DNA from: Candidatus Rokuibacteriota bacterium
Lineage (GTDB): Bacteria; Methylomirabilota; Methylomirabilia; Rokubacteriales; CSP1-6
Assembly: GCA_003220685.1 (NCBI GenBank)
Contig: QHTE01000053.1
Span: 1-64,000, forward strand
Direction: 5' to 3'
Length of the DNA stretch: 64,000 nucleotides
This document shows, piece by piece, positions 26,038 through 34,339 of this stretch (its first letter is position 1; every line of letters starts with the position of its first letter). The translations under genes were made by a program, and so were the position numbers. The notes under the pieces were generated by a model, which saw only the letters and a list, made by a program, of their open reading frames with translations, was not told where the DNA came from and did not search any database.

Positions 26038-26659
26038 AGAATGGAAGACTGCAGGCGCGCTCCTGAGCGCCATCCTGCTCGCGCTGCCGCTGACGGCGGG
26101 CGCCGCCGACAAGGCCGGCACCACCGACAAGCCGGGCAAGACCGAGAGCACGCTGGACAAGATGGAGAACAAGGCCAAGGACACGACGCACGAAGTGAAG
26201 GGCGCCGTCAGCGATAGCTGGCTGACGTCGAAGACCAAGATCGCGCTCTTCGCGGACGATCGGGTCAAGGGCAGGGACGTGCGGGTCGAGACCGTCACCG
26301 GCGAGGTGTTCCTGCGCGGGAAGGTCGACTCCGACGAGGCGAAGACCACGGCTGCCGAGATCGCCCAGGGCGTCGAGGGTGTCAAGAACGTGAAGAACGA
26401 TCTGCAGGTCGTGGCGCCGTCGGCGCGCAAGACCGTCCAGGCCAACGACAAGCAGATCACCAAGGCGGTCGAGACCAGCTTCGGCAGGGACCCGCAGCTG
26501 AAGAAGATCGACGTCCGCACCGACGCCGGTGTGGTCGTGCTGAGCGGCGAGGTGCCGAACATCCCGGTGAGCGCGAAGGCTTCCGAGATGGCGCACTGGG
26601 TCGACGGGGTGAAGTCGGTCAAGAACGAGCTCCGCGTGGCGCAGGCGAAGGCCAACTAG
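26030..26659 (+). CDS. Periplasmic double-BON-domain protein (OsmY-like)
   Basis: The ATG at 26030 gives 209 residues: a signal peptide ('MRTEWKTAGALLSAILLALPLTAGA'), a Lys/Asp-rich segment ('GKTESTLDKMENKAKDTTHE') and two BON domains. The first is 'TKIALFADDRVKGRDVRVET' to 'GVEGVKNVKNDLQVV'; the second is 'ITKAVETSFGRDPQLKKIDV' to 'VDGVKSVKNELRVA'. BON domains bind phospholipid membranes and are typical of OsmY-type osmotic or envelope stress proteins. The start lacks a good ribosome site and overlaps by eight bases the broken end of the divergent phospholipase-D remnant, so its original promoter may have been replaced. A strong terminator follows, and then a CsbD-type stress gene. Confidence 0.88.
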   Translation: MRTEWKTAGALLSAILLALPLTAGAADKAGTTDKPGKTESTLDKMENKAKDTTHEVKGAVSDSWLTSKTKIALFADDRVKGRDVRVETVTGEVFLRGKVDSDEAKTTAAEIAQGVEGVKNVKNDLQVVAPSARKTVQANDKQITKAVETSFGRDPQLKKIDVRTDAGVVVLSGEVPNIPVSAKASEMAHWVDGVKSVKNELRVAQAKAN

Positions 26660-26679
26660 CCCGGACCCGACGAAACGAC

Positions 26680-26710
26680 AGAGCGGGCGGTCCGAACGAC
26701 CGCCCGCTCT
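26680..26710. terminator. Bidirectional hairpin terminator
   Basis: AGAGCGGGCGGTC (26680-26692) and GACCGCCCGCTCT (26698-26710) pair perfectly over 13 bp with a CGAAC loop, followed by the T-containing 'CGTTGCTTCTCG'. It lies between the convergent BON and CsbD genes. Confidence 0.88.
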
Positions 26711-26729
26711 CGTTGCTTCTCGCTACCGT

Positions 26730-26957
26730 TCACCGCCGGGCTGGATCGCGCGTCTCGGCGTCGTACTGCTCGAAGCGCCTCTTCATCTCGCGCTCGGCCG
26801 GATCGCGCTCCCAGCCATATCGCTCTTGCAGTGCGCCGGCGAGCTTGTCCATCGCGCCGTCGATCCGGTCGAGATCGTCGTCGGTGAGCTTGCCCCACCA
26901 CTGCTTGACCTGACCGCGCATCTGCTTCCACTTGCCCTTGACGATGTCCTGATTCAT
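26730..26957 (-). CDS. CsbD-family stress-response protein
   Basis: The start is the ATG at 26957, preceded by GGAGG, giving 75 residues; the track's 92-residue version is over-extended. 'MNQDIVKGKWKQMRGQVKQW' and 'LTDDDLDRIDGAMDKLAGAL' are the CsbD signature (W-K-Q-x-x-G ... W-x-K-L-T-D-D-D). CsbD proteins are small hydrophilic proteins made under general stress in many bacteria; their molecular function is not known. The C-terminus 'QYDAETRDPARR' is longer than in most members. Its position opposite the BON stress gene, separated by a terminator, suggests a small stress locus. Confidence 0.92.
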   Translation of the reverse strand: MNQDIVKGKWKQMRGQVKQWWGKLTDDDLDRIDGAMDKLAGALQERYGWERDPAEREMKRRFEQYDAETRDPARR

Positions 26958-27114
26958 GGCGTATCGCCTCCTTCCGTGTTTCGTATGTCGGTCGACGTCC
27001 TTCATCACGGCGAATCCGTCGGCGAGCGGCAGTCGGAGTTACTCGGTAAATCTTTCTGATCGGGGCGTGGACGCCGCTGCGCTGTTGGCATTGCGGCTGC
27101 ACCAAGATGAGCGC

Positions 27115-27759
27115 ATGCTGTCGCCGGGTTTTCCGATGAGCGCCAAGACCGTCGAGCGGCCGCCGTGGAGTCCGTGGGGCCGCGAGTACGTGAACACGCC
27201 CGGCCGCTTCATCTGGGGCACGCGGCCGTCGGCGCTGGCTCGGGAGGCGAACGAGCTCACGGCGGACCGGGCGCGCGTGCTCGACCTCGGCTGCGGCGAG
27301 GGCCGCGACAGCGTCTTCCTCGCCGAGCAGGGCCACGACGTGGTCGGCGTCGATCTCTCGCTCGACGGGCTCCGCAAGGCCCAGCGCCTCGTGAAGAACC
27401 GCGGCGTTCGCGTGGCGTGGGTGTGCGCGGCCCTGCCCGATCTGCCCGTGCGCGGCCCGTTCGACCTCGTCTACTCCTGCGGCGCGATCCACTACGTGGC
27501 GCGCGGCGAGCGCGGCGCGCTGTTCGCCCGGCTCCGGTGTCTCACGCGCCGGGGTGGTCACCACGCGCACGTCGTCTTCACCGGGCGGCGCATCTACCGC
27601 GAGAAGAGCGAGGTCGTGCATTACTTCGCGCCGGACGAGCTGCGCCGCGCGTACCGCGGCTGGATCATCGTGCGCCACGACGCGGGCTGGATTCCGTGCG
27701 CCCAGGACGGCGTGCACCACGTGCACAGCGTGGAGACGATTCTCGCCCGGCGGCCCTGA
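27115..27759 (+). CDS. Class I SAM-dependent methyltransferase
   Basis: This 214-residue Rossmann methyltransferase has motif I in 'RARVLDLGCGEGRDSVFLAE', motif II 'DVVGVDLSLDGLRKAQRLV' and motif IV 'PFDLVYSCGAIHYVAR'. The N-terminal 'WSPWGREYVNTPGRFIWGTR' resembles small methyltransferases of the TehB/thiopurine type, so the substrate may be a small hydrophobic or metalloid compound; this is inferred. The ATG at 27115 is likely; ATG at 27136 is the alternative. It is the first gene of the long plus-strand block, 35 bases before a GMC oxidoreductase, but a functional link is not proven. Confidence 0.85.
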   Translation: MLSPGFPMSAKTVERPPWSPWGREYVNTPGRFIWGTRPSALAREANELTADRARVLDLGCGEGRDSVFLAEQGHDVVGVDLSLDGLRKAQRLVKNRGVRVAWVCAALPDLPVRGPFDLVYSCGAIHYVARGERGALFARLRCLTRRGGHHAHVVFTGRRIYREKSEVVHYFAPDELRRAYRGWIIVRHDAGWIPCAQDGVHHVHSVETILARRP

Positions 27760-27794
27760 TCGCGCGGCCGTGCTACGCTCCGGAGGCGTATCAC

Positions 27795-29756
27795 ATGGCC
27801 GCCGAGCTCGAGACCCTGCGCGCGCTGATCGACGCCTTCCGTCCGCCGTCCTGCCCCGTCAGCGTCGACGCCGCCGCGCGGCGCGCGCACGAGTTTCTGG
27901 CGGCGTTCCGTGCGAGCGGCTCGCCGCGAGCCGGCATCCTCGACACGAGCCTCTCGCTGCTGGGCCTGCTGGCGCTCGCTGGCACCGACGGAGGCCGCGA
28001 GTCGGTCAGGCGGCGGCTCACCGTGATGGACTCGAGCCTTCCGCCGCTGCGCGATCTGGCGCGATTGGCCCAGCGGCTGGCCACCGTCGTGCTGTACGCC
28101 ACGCTCGACCAGACGGGGCGTCCCGCGGCGGCCCAGGCGATCGGCTACGACGTCTTCGCCGATCGGCCGCGCGGCGCGGCGCCCGTCGTGCCGGCGGAGC
28201 CGCGGCTCCCGGCTGATGTCGTCGTCGGCCCCGCCGAGCCCGTGCCCGGCGACGTCTACGACGTCGTGGTGGTCGGGTCCGGCGCCGCGGGCTCGGTGCT
28301 GGCGGCCCGGCTCGCCGGCCAGGGGCGGACGGTGGCGCTGGTCGAGTCGGGCGACTACGTGCCCGAGCGATACGATGCGGGCGCGCCGGAGCGCCCGCGC
28401 CCGCACGACGAGCTCGACAATCTGCTCCGCTACTACAAGGACGCTGGGCTCCAGATCACCGACGGCGATTGCCGGATGTCCGTGCTCCAGGGGCAGTGTG
28501 TCGGCGGCGGGAGCGTGGTGAACAACGCGGTGTGCTTCCGGATGCCGGAGCAGGTCCGGAGTATCTGGGCGCGGGAGTTCGGCGCGGCCTGGGCCGTCGA
28601 CGGGCGGCTGGACGCCGCCTACGACCGCATCGCCCGAGACCTTCGCATCGCGCCCGTGACGACCGCGGTCCCCGACGGGTGGATCAACCCGTCGGCGCGC
28701 CACCTGGCGAGCGGGGCGCGGGCGCTCGGCCGGGCCGACGCGCTGCGACCCTGCGAGGTCAACATCGAGGCGTGCCTGGGCTGCGGCTACTGCAATCTCG
28801 CCTGCGCCTATCTCCGGAAGCGGACCGTCTTACAAACGCTGCTGCCGGCCGCCGCCTCGACCGGGCGGTTGCGGATCTTCGCGGGGCGACGCGCGCGCGA
28901 GATCGTCATCCGCTCCACCGCCTACCGAGCCGAGGGCGTGATCGCGGAGCCGACGCGAGGAGGCGGCGAGCGTCGGGTGATTCGCGGGCGGCGGGTCGCG
29001 GTCGCGGCCGGCGCCGTCGGGAGCAGCGCGCTGCTCGGCCGGACGACCGCGCTCAACCCGCTGGCGCTTCCGATCGGCGAGCGGTTCTCGTTCAACTTCG
29101 TGAGCCCCGTGCACGCCGAGTACGAAACCCCGGTGCGCGCGTTCGACGGCCTCCAGATGGGCCACTACTACCTCGAGGACCTGCCGCGGGACGGCTTCGT
29201 GATCGAGACGTGGTGCAGCCCCCCGGCGACGCAGTCGCTGTCACTCCCGGGCTGGATGGACGAGCTGCATGAGAACATGCAGCGGTATGCGTATTACGCG
29301 TCGGCGTCGCCGCTGGTCGGGTCCACCTCGGGCTCGAAGGTCGACACGCGGCACACGCCCGAGCGGATCTGGATCCGGCTCGACGGCCGCGACCTCGACC
29401 GCCTCAAGCACGGGCTCGAGCGCACCTGCGAGCTCTTCTTCGCGAGCTCGCCGCCGCCGCGGCGCGTGCTCATCGGAGCCCGCAAGGGCTGGAGCCTCGC
29501 CCCGGCGACGTATCGGCGCGCGATCGACGCGATCGCCTCGTTCGACGACGTGCAGATCAGCACCGCGCATCCTCAGGGCGGCAACGCGCTCGATCCGGCC
29601 GAGCGCGGCGTCGTCCGGCCCGATTTCCGCGTACGGGACACGCGAGACCTCTACGTGGTCGATGCCAGCGTGTTTCCCACGAGCCTCGGCGTGAACCCGC
29701 AGTGGACGATCATGGCCGTGGCCGATCTGGCCGCCGCCCACGTCGGCGGCGATTGA
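27795..29756 (+). CDS. GMC-family oxidoreductase, long-chain alcohol oxidase-like
   Basis: The ATG at 27795, after GGAGG, gives 653 residues; the 863-residue track ORF includes sequence from the methyltransferase gene. Residues 1-140 are a helical domain resembling the extra N-terminal region of long-chain alcohol oxidases and gluconate-dehydrogenase small subunits. The FAD domain starts 'YDVVVVGSGAAGSVLAARLA', and 'GQCVGGGSVVNNAVCFRMP' follows. A four-Cys cluster, 'CLGCGYCNLACAYLRKR', is shared with fatty-alcohol oxidases. The catalytic end is 'STAHPQGGNALD' and 'VFPTSLGVNPQWTIMAVADL'. Expected reaction: alcohol to aldehyde with FAD. The stop overlaps the next start (TTGA). Confidence 0.88.
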   Translation: MAAELETLRALIDAFRPPSCPVSVDAAARRAHEFLAAFRASGSPRAGILDTSLSLLGLLALAGTDGGRESVRRRLTVMDSSLPPLRDLARLAQRLATVVLYATLDQTGRPAAAQAIGYDVFADRPRGAAPVVPAEPRLPADVVVGPAEPVPGDVYDVVVVGSGAAGSVLAARLAGQGRTVALVESGDYVPERYDAGAPERPRPHDELDNLLRYYKDAGLQITDGDCRMSVLQGQCVGGGSVVNNAVCFRMPEQVRSIWAREFGAAWAVDGRLDAAYDRIARDLRIAPVTTAVPDGWINPSARHLASGARALGRADALRPCEVNIEACLGCGYCNLACAYLRKRTVLQTLLPAAASTGRLRIFAGRRAREIVIRSTAYRAEGVIAEPTRGGGERRVIRGRRVAVAAGAVGSSALLGRTTALNPLALPIGERFSFNFVSPVHAEYETPVRAFDGLQMGHYYLEDLPRDGFVIETWCSPPATQSLSLPGWMDELHENMQRYAYYASASPLVGSTSGSKVDTRHTPERIWIRLDGRDLDRLKHGLERTCELFFASSPPPRRVLIGARKGWSLAPATYRRAIDAIASFDDVQISTAHPQGGNALDPAERGVVRPDFRVRDTRDLYVVDASVFPTSLGVNPQWTIMAVADLAAAHVGGD

Positions 29757-30520
29757 GGCCGGCGACGAGACGCCTCACCGCCGCCGCGCTCGCCTGCGCG
29801 CTGGCTCTCGGCGTGGTCGGCCCGGTCCGGGCGGCCACGCCCCCGCCGAGCGGCGCCGTCCTCGACGCGTGGAAGAACGTGACCACCTTCCACGAGGACC
29901 TCTCGCGAATCGACCGCGCCCGCGACATGCTCGAGAACGAGGTCGCGCGGGCGCCGAGCCTGGAGGCGCTGCTCCTGCTGGCCTGGGCCCATCTCATCTG
30001 GGCCGACTACCGGGCGCCCAGCGTCGACGCCAAGCTCGCGAGCTACGAGCGCGGCCGGGACGTCGCCAAGCGGGCCATCGACATGGCGCCGCGTAGCCCC
30101 GAGGCCCATCTCTGGTACGCCGCGAATCTCGGCCGCTGGGCCATCACGAAGGGCAAGCTGCGCGCAGCGTTTCTCCTGTCGACCTTGAAGCAGGAGATCA
30201 ACACGATCCTCGAGCTCGATCCCAACCACGTCCCCGGGTTGGCGCTGGCGGGCTCGTTCTATCTCGAGACGCCCGCGCTGTTCGGCGGCGACGTCCCGCG
30301 GGCCGAGGGATACCTGCGCCGAGCTCTCTCGCTCGACCCGCACTTCACGCGGGCGCGCGTCGAGCTGGCCCGGTGCCTCATCGCCGAGGGGCGCTACGAC
30401 GAGGCGCGCCAGCAGCTGACGGGCGTCATCGACGAGCGTCAGCCGAGCTACGTCGCCGACTGGGTCATGAAACACAAACCCACCGCGGAGCGCCTGCTGG
30501 CCCAGATCCGCGCCAAGTGA
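29753..30520 (+). CDS. Exported TatT-like TPR protein
   Basis: The likely start is the TTG at 29753, which overlaps the GMC stop; the track start lies inside that gene. The product is 255 residues: a signal peptide ('RLTAAALACALALGVVGPVRA') and a helical TPR-like body. The pattern 'SPEAHLWYAANLGRWAITKG', 'ELDPNHVPGLALAGSFYLET' and 'FGGDVPRAEGYLRRALSLDP' matches the TatT family, known as the periplasmic T component associated with some TRAP transporters in spirochaetes. No TRAP permease or solute-binding gene is nearby, so here it more likely chaperones or carries a hydrophobic compound in the periplasm (inference). Coupled to the next gene by a GTGA overlap. Confidence 0.8.
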   Translation: MRPATRRLTAAALACALALGVVGPVRAATPPPSGAVLDAWKNVTTFHEDLSRIDRARDMLENEVARAPSLEALLLLAWAHLIWADYRAPSVDAKLASYERGRDVAKRAIDMAPRSPEAHLWYAANLGRWAITKGKLRAAFLLSTLKQEINTILELDPNHVPGLALAGSFYLETPALFGGDVPRAEGYLRRALSLDPHFTRARVELARCLIAEGRYDEARQQLTGVIDERQPSYVADWVMKHKPTAERLLAQIRAK

Positions 30521-31671
30521 CGGCGGCCTCCGCCGCGCCGCTCGAGGTGCTGGAGCTGTCGCCGGGCCGGCGCGCCGATCGCGCGCGCTTCATCGCCGTC
30601 CCGGCGCCGCTCTACCGCGGCGACCCTCGCTACGTCGCCCCGCTGCGGCGGGAGGTCCACGCCCTTCTCGATCCAGCCCGGAACCCCTGGCACCGCCACG
30701 CGGAGCTCGCGCTGTTCGTCGCGGTCCGCGGGCGCGAGGCGGTCGGCCGGATCGCGGCGATCCGGGACCCTCGCTACGACCGGATCCGCGCCGAGCCCCT
30801 GGGATTCTTCGGCTTCTTCGACTGCGTCGACGACCGCGCGTGCGCCGCGGCGCTCCTCGCCGAGGCCGAGCGCTGGGCCCGAGCGCGCGGCGCCCGCGAG
30901 ATGCGGGGGCCGGTCAGCCCGTCGATGCACGACGAGTGCGGGACGCTCGTCGACGGGTTCGACTCGCGCCCGGTGATCCAGATGCCCTATAACCCGCCCT
31001 ACCACGCGGGCCTGCTCGAGGCGTGCGGCTACCGGAAGGCGCAGGATCTCTTCGCCTACGACTTCGACCTCGGCCAGGCCGTCCGGCCGGCGCTCGAGCG
31101 GATCGCGGGCGCGGTGGAGGCGCGCAGCGAGTTCCGCATCCGGACGATCGATCCACGCCGCTTCGCGAGCGAGGTGGACATAGTGCGCGCCCTGTACAAC
31201 GCCGCGTGGGAGGCGAACTGGGGCTTCGTGCCGCTCGCCGTCGACGAGATGGAATGGCGAGCGCGGCAGCTCAAGCGGCTGATCGATCCGCGCGTGGCCC
31301 TCCTCGTCGAGGCGCAGCGTGGAGCCGGGTTCGAGCCGGTCGGCTTCGCGCTGGCCGTGCCCGACATCAACGAGATCCTGGTGAGGCTCGACGGGCGGCT
31401 CACGCCGCTGGCGCTGTTCCGGCTCGCGTGCGGTCTCCGGCGCGTCCGCACGTGGCGGCTGCTGCTGCTCGGCGTGATCGCCGGATATCGAAAGCGCGGT
31501 CTGGAGGCGCTGCTCATTCGCGAGATCCACGTGCGCGGCGCGCGGATCGGCGCCACGCGCGGCGAGCTGTCGTGGGTCCTCGAGGACAACGTCCTGATGA
31601 ACCGGACCATCGTGAAAGCGGGGGGCCGCCACTACAAGACCTACCGCATCTTCCGACGACCGCTCGGCTGA
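30517..31671 (+). CDS. GNAT-like acyltransferase-fold protein
   Basis: The GTG at 30517 overlaps the TatT-like stop (GTGA), giving 384 residues. The sequence has the layout of a large GNAT-like family often left hypothetical: 'FIAVPAPLYRGDPRYVAPLR', 'HAELALFVAVRGREAVGRIA', 'EPLGFFGFFDCVDDRACAAA', 'ARGAREMRGPVSPSMHDECG' and 'VIQMPYNPPYHAGLLEACGY'. The C-terminal half, about 215-384, is a second GNAT-like unit. 'LLLGVIAGYRKRGLEALLIR' resembles a GNAT acetyl-CoA loop region. An acyl- or aminoacyl-transfer role is inferred. It sits between a GMC oxidase unit and the aminotransferase-reductase fusion, so an amine acceptor made by that fusion is conceivable. Confidence 0.75.
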   Translation: MTAASAAPLEVLELSPGRRADRARFIAVPAPLYRGDPRYVAPLRREVHALLDPARNPWHRHAELALFVAVRGREAVGRIAAIRDPRYDRIRAEPLGFFGFFDCVDDRACAAALLAEAERWARARGAREMRGPVSPSMHDECGTLVDGFDSRPVIQMPYNPPYHAGLLEACGYRKAQDLFAYDFDLGQAVRPALERIAGAVEARSEFRIRTIDPRRFASEVDIVRALYNAAWEANWGFVPLAVDEMEWRARQLKRLIDPRVALLVEAQRGAGFEPVGFALAVPDINEILVRLDGRLTPLALFRLACGLRRVRTWRLLLLGVIAGYRKRGLEALLIREIHVRGARIGATRGELSWVLEDNVLMNRTIVKAGGRHYKTYRIFRRPLG

Positions 31672-31688
31672 GCGGCCCGCGACCAAAG

Positions 31689-31710
31689 CCCAGGCACGTA
31701 CGGTCCTGGG
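31689..31710 (+). terminator. Possible weak terminator hairpin
   Basis: CCCAGG (31689-31694) and CCTGGG (31705-31710) form a 6-bp stem with a 10-base loop in the 111-base gap between the GNAT-like gene and the aminotransferase fusion. No T-run follows. If real, it would split the block into two transcription units. Confidence 0.3.
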
Positions 31711-31782
31711 TCCAGTCTTCGCGAGCGGGCCATTGGCCTAAGATTCCCTCAGAATCCTAAAAGAAGTGCCTTCGAGGCGAGC

Positions 31783-34338
31783 GTGACCCACAGCAACGGA
31801 ACACGAACGATCACCGCGCGCGCGGCGCCGCCGCGTCAGGCAGCCGGCCCCGTTGCGAATGGCGGCGGCGCATCGAGCCTCGTCGACGCCTACGGCCGCG
31901 CCTGCCGCCCCGCGCTCGCGCGCCTGCTCGCCGCGATCGGTCTCGACGTCGTCTACGAGCGCGGGGAGGGCGACACCTTGTGGCTGCGCCGCGACGGCCG
32001 GCTCGTCCCGATCCTCGACCTCGTCGGCGGCTACGGCGCAAACCTCTTCGGCCACCACCATCCCGACCTCGTCGCGGTGGCCCGCCGGTGCTTCGACGAG
32101 CAGGTGCCCTTCCACGCCCAGGCATCGGTCCGGCCCGGCGCGGCGCAGCTCGCCGAGGCGCTCCGCGAGCGCGTGGGCGACTACGTCGTGACCCTGACCA
32201 ACTCCGGCGCCGAGACGATCGAAGCCGCGCTCAAGCACGCGATTCTCGAGCGCCGGCGCTCGACGTTCTGGGCCGTGCGCGGCGCCTTCCACGGCAAGAC
32301 GCTCGGGTCGATCCAGCTCACGTGGTCGTACCGGGGGCCGTACGAGGGGCTCGGCCCGCGCGTGAGGTTCCTCGATTCCGAGGATCCACGCGACTGGGAA
32401 TCGGCGGCGCGCGAGGTCGGCGACATCGCGGCGATCGTCCTCGAGCCTGTGGCCGGCGAGGGCGGGATCCGGCCCCTTCCGGCGCCCTTCGTCGAATGGG
32501 TCCGGAAGACGTGCGGCGCCGCGGGAGTCCCGGTGATCGCCGACGAGGTCCAGAGCGGCATGGGTCGCACCGGCAGCTTCCTGGCCTCGGAGCGACTCGG
32601 CCTCGAGCCGGACTACGTGTGCCTGGCCAAGTCGCTGGGCGGCGGCATTGCGAAGGTCGGCGCGCTGCTGGTCCGCCGGCGCCGCTTCGTCGAGGAGTTC
32701 TCGCTCCAGCACACCTCGACCTTCGCGGAGGACGAGTACGGATGCGCGATCGCCCTCGAGGCGCTGCGGCTCCTCGACCGCGACGACGTGCTCGCGCGCT
32801 GCCGCGCGCGCGGCGAGTTCCTGATCGACGCCTTGCGCCGCGTGCACGCGCGATTTCCCGACCAGGTGAAGGACGTCCGCGGGCTCGGCCTCATGGTCGG
32901 TGTGGAGCTCCGTGATCACGCCAACGCGACGTCGTACGCGCTCCGCATGCTCTCGCGCCAGGACTACCTCGGCTACGTCGCCGCGGCCTACCTGCTGCAC
33001 GGCCACGACCTGCGCGTGGCGCCCTCGCTGGGCGACCCGCGCACGCTCCGCTTCGAGCCCTCGGCGTACGTGCCGGAGGAAGCGCTGGCCCGGTCCGCCC
33101 GCGCCATGGAGGACCTCTGCGCGATCCTGCGCGCCGAGGACGTCGGGCGGCTGACGGGTCACACGGTCGGGTCGACTCCGAGCGCGACGATCGACCACTC
33201 GGTCTGGGGGCGCCCGGACACGCAGGAGGAGCCGCGCACGCCAAGGCGGGTTGCGTTCATCGGGCATCTCCTGCTCGACGAGCACGTGACGATCGTCGAC
33301 CCCTCGTACCGGGCCTTCGGCAAGGACCGTCTCGAGAAATACCTCGACCGGGCCGCGAAGGTACTCGACCCGATCGTCTTCGATCGTGTCCACGTGCGCT
33401 CGACGACCGGCGCCGAGGTCCACCTGAGCTTCGTCGGCCTCGTCCTCTCCTCGCGGCATTTCGCCCGCGCGATGCACGAGCGCGACTCGTTGTGGATCAC
33501 GGACAAGATCGAGAAAGCGGTACGGGTCGCGCAGGAGGCCGGCTGCTCCGTCGTCGGCTTCGGGGGCTATACCTCGATCGTGACGGGCAGCTGCCGGCGC
33601 GTGCGTACGGGCGGCATCACGCTGACGACGGGCAACTCGCTCACGGTCGGGATGGGCGTCGCGGCGCTGCGCGAGGCCGCGCGCCAGCGGGGGATCGATC
33701 TCGCGTCGAGCCGGTTGGCCGTGATCGGGGCGACCGGCAACATCGCGAGCATCTACGCGGCGCTCATGGCGCCCGAGGTCCGCGAGCTCGTTCTCGTGGT
33801 CCGCAAGGCCGGCTCGTCGAAGCTCGTCTCCGTTCTGGGCGGGCTGCGCGCGGCAGCCCCGGGCGCGCGCGTGCGCGTGGTCGACGACCTGAGCGTGCTG
33901 GCCGAGTGTCCGCTCATCGTCGCCGCGTCGAGCACCCCCGAGCCCCTCATCTATCCCGAGCACCTCGGATCCGGGCGGGTCGTGATCTGCGACATCTCGG
34001 TGCCCTCAAACGTGGCGGACGCCGTCGCGCGCGAGTGTCCGAACGTTCTGGTGGTCCAGGGCGGCGTCGTGCGGCTCCCGCACGACCACGAGTTCTCGAT
34101 CGGCGGGATTCCGCTCGCGCTCGGCCACGTCTACGCCTGTATGGCCGAGACCCTGCTGATGGGCCTCGAGGGCTCGACGCACGGCTCGATCGGCCCCGTG
34201 ACGGTGAAGGGCGTCCAGAGCGCCATGGCGATGGCGGACAAGCACGGCTTCACGCTCGCCGACATCCACGCCAACGATGCCGCCTCCGGCTTGATGGGAG
34301 CCGCGTACGCGCGCCGTCACCGGCAGGGCGCTGGCTGA
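31783..34338 (+). CDS. Class-III aminotransferase fused to a long-chain acyl-ACP-reductase-like domain
   Basis: This 851-residue fusion starts at a GTG with GAGG upstream. Residues about 30-450 are a PLP-dependent class-III aminotransferase: 'VTLTNSGAETIEAALKHAI', 'AFHGKTLG', 'PVIADEVQSGMGRTG' and the PLP lysine in 'YVCLAKSLGGGIAKVGAL' (Lys283). Residues about 487-850 resemble cyanobacterial acyl-ACP reductase: 'VGFGGYTSIVTG', 'LTTGNSLTVGMGVAAL', the NADPH motif 'LAVIGATGNIAS' (about 647), 'NVLVVQGGVVRLPHD' and 'VYACMAETLLMGLEGSTHG', where Cys786 matches the catalytic thioester-forming Cys. Together they could reduce an acyl thioester to an aldehyde and transaminate it to an amine. Substrate chain length and direction are inferred. 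The next gene starts one base after the stop. Confidence 0.88.
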   Translation: MTHSNGTRTITARAAPPRQAAGPVANGGGASSLVDAYGRACRPALARLLAAIGLDVVYERGEGDTLWLRRDGRLVPILDLVGGYGANLFGHHHPDLVAVARRCFDEQVPFHAQASVRPGAAQLAEALRERVGDYVVTLTNSGAETIEAALKHAILERRRSTFWAVRGAFHGKTLGSIQLTWSYRGPYEGLGPRVRFLDSEDPRDWESAAREVGDIAAIVLEPVAGEGGIRPLPAPFVEWVRKTCGAAGVPVIADEVQSGMGRTGSFLASERLGLEPDYVCLAKSLGGGIAKVGALLVRRRRFVEEFSLQHTSTFAEDEYGCAIALEALRLLDRDDVLARCRARGEFLIDALRRVHARFPDQVKDVRGLGLMVGVELRDHANATSYALRMLSRQDYLGYVAAAYLLHGHDLRVAPSLGDPRTLRFEPSAYVPEEALARSARAMEDLCAILRAEDVGRLTGHTVGSTPSATIDHSVWGRPDTQEEPRTPRRVAFIGHLLLDEHVTIVDPSYRAFGKDRLEKYLDRAAKVLDPIVFDRVHVRSTTGAEVHLSFVGLVLSSRHFARAMHERDSLWITDKIEKAVRVAQEAGCSVVGFGGYTSIVTGSCRRVRTGGITLTTGNSLTVGMGVAALREAARQRGIDLASSRLAVIGATGNIASIYAALMAPEVRELVLVVRKAGSSKLVSVLGGLRAAAPGARVRVVDDLSVLAECPLIVAASSTPEPLIYPEHLGSGRVVICDISVPSNVADAVARECPNVLVVQGGVVRLPHDHEFSIGGIPLALGHVYACMAETLLMGLEGSTHGSIGPVTVKGVQSAMAMADKHGFTLADIHANDAASGLMGAAYARRHRQGAG

Positions 34339-34339
34339 G

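Noticed and set aside
26956-27114. N-terminal extension of the methyltransferase ORF (track start 26956)
   Set aside because: The extension is antisense to the CsbD start and ribosome site and lacks homology; ATG 27115 starts the conserved region.
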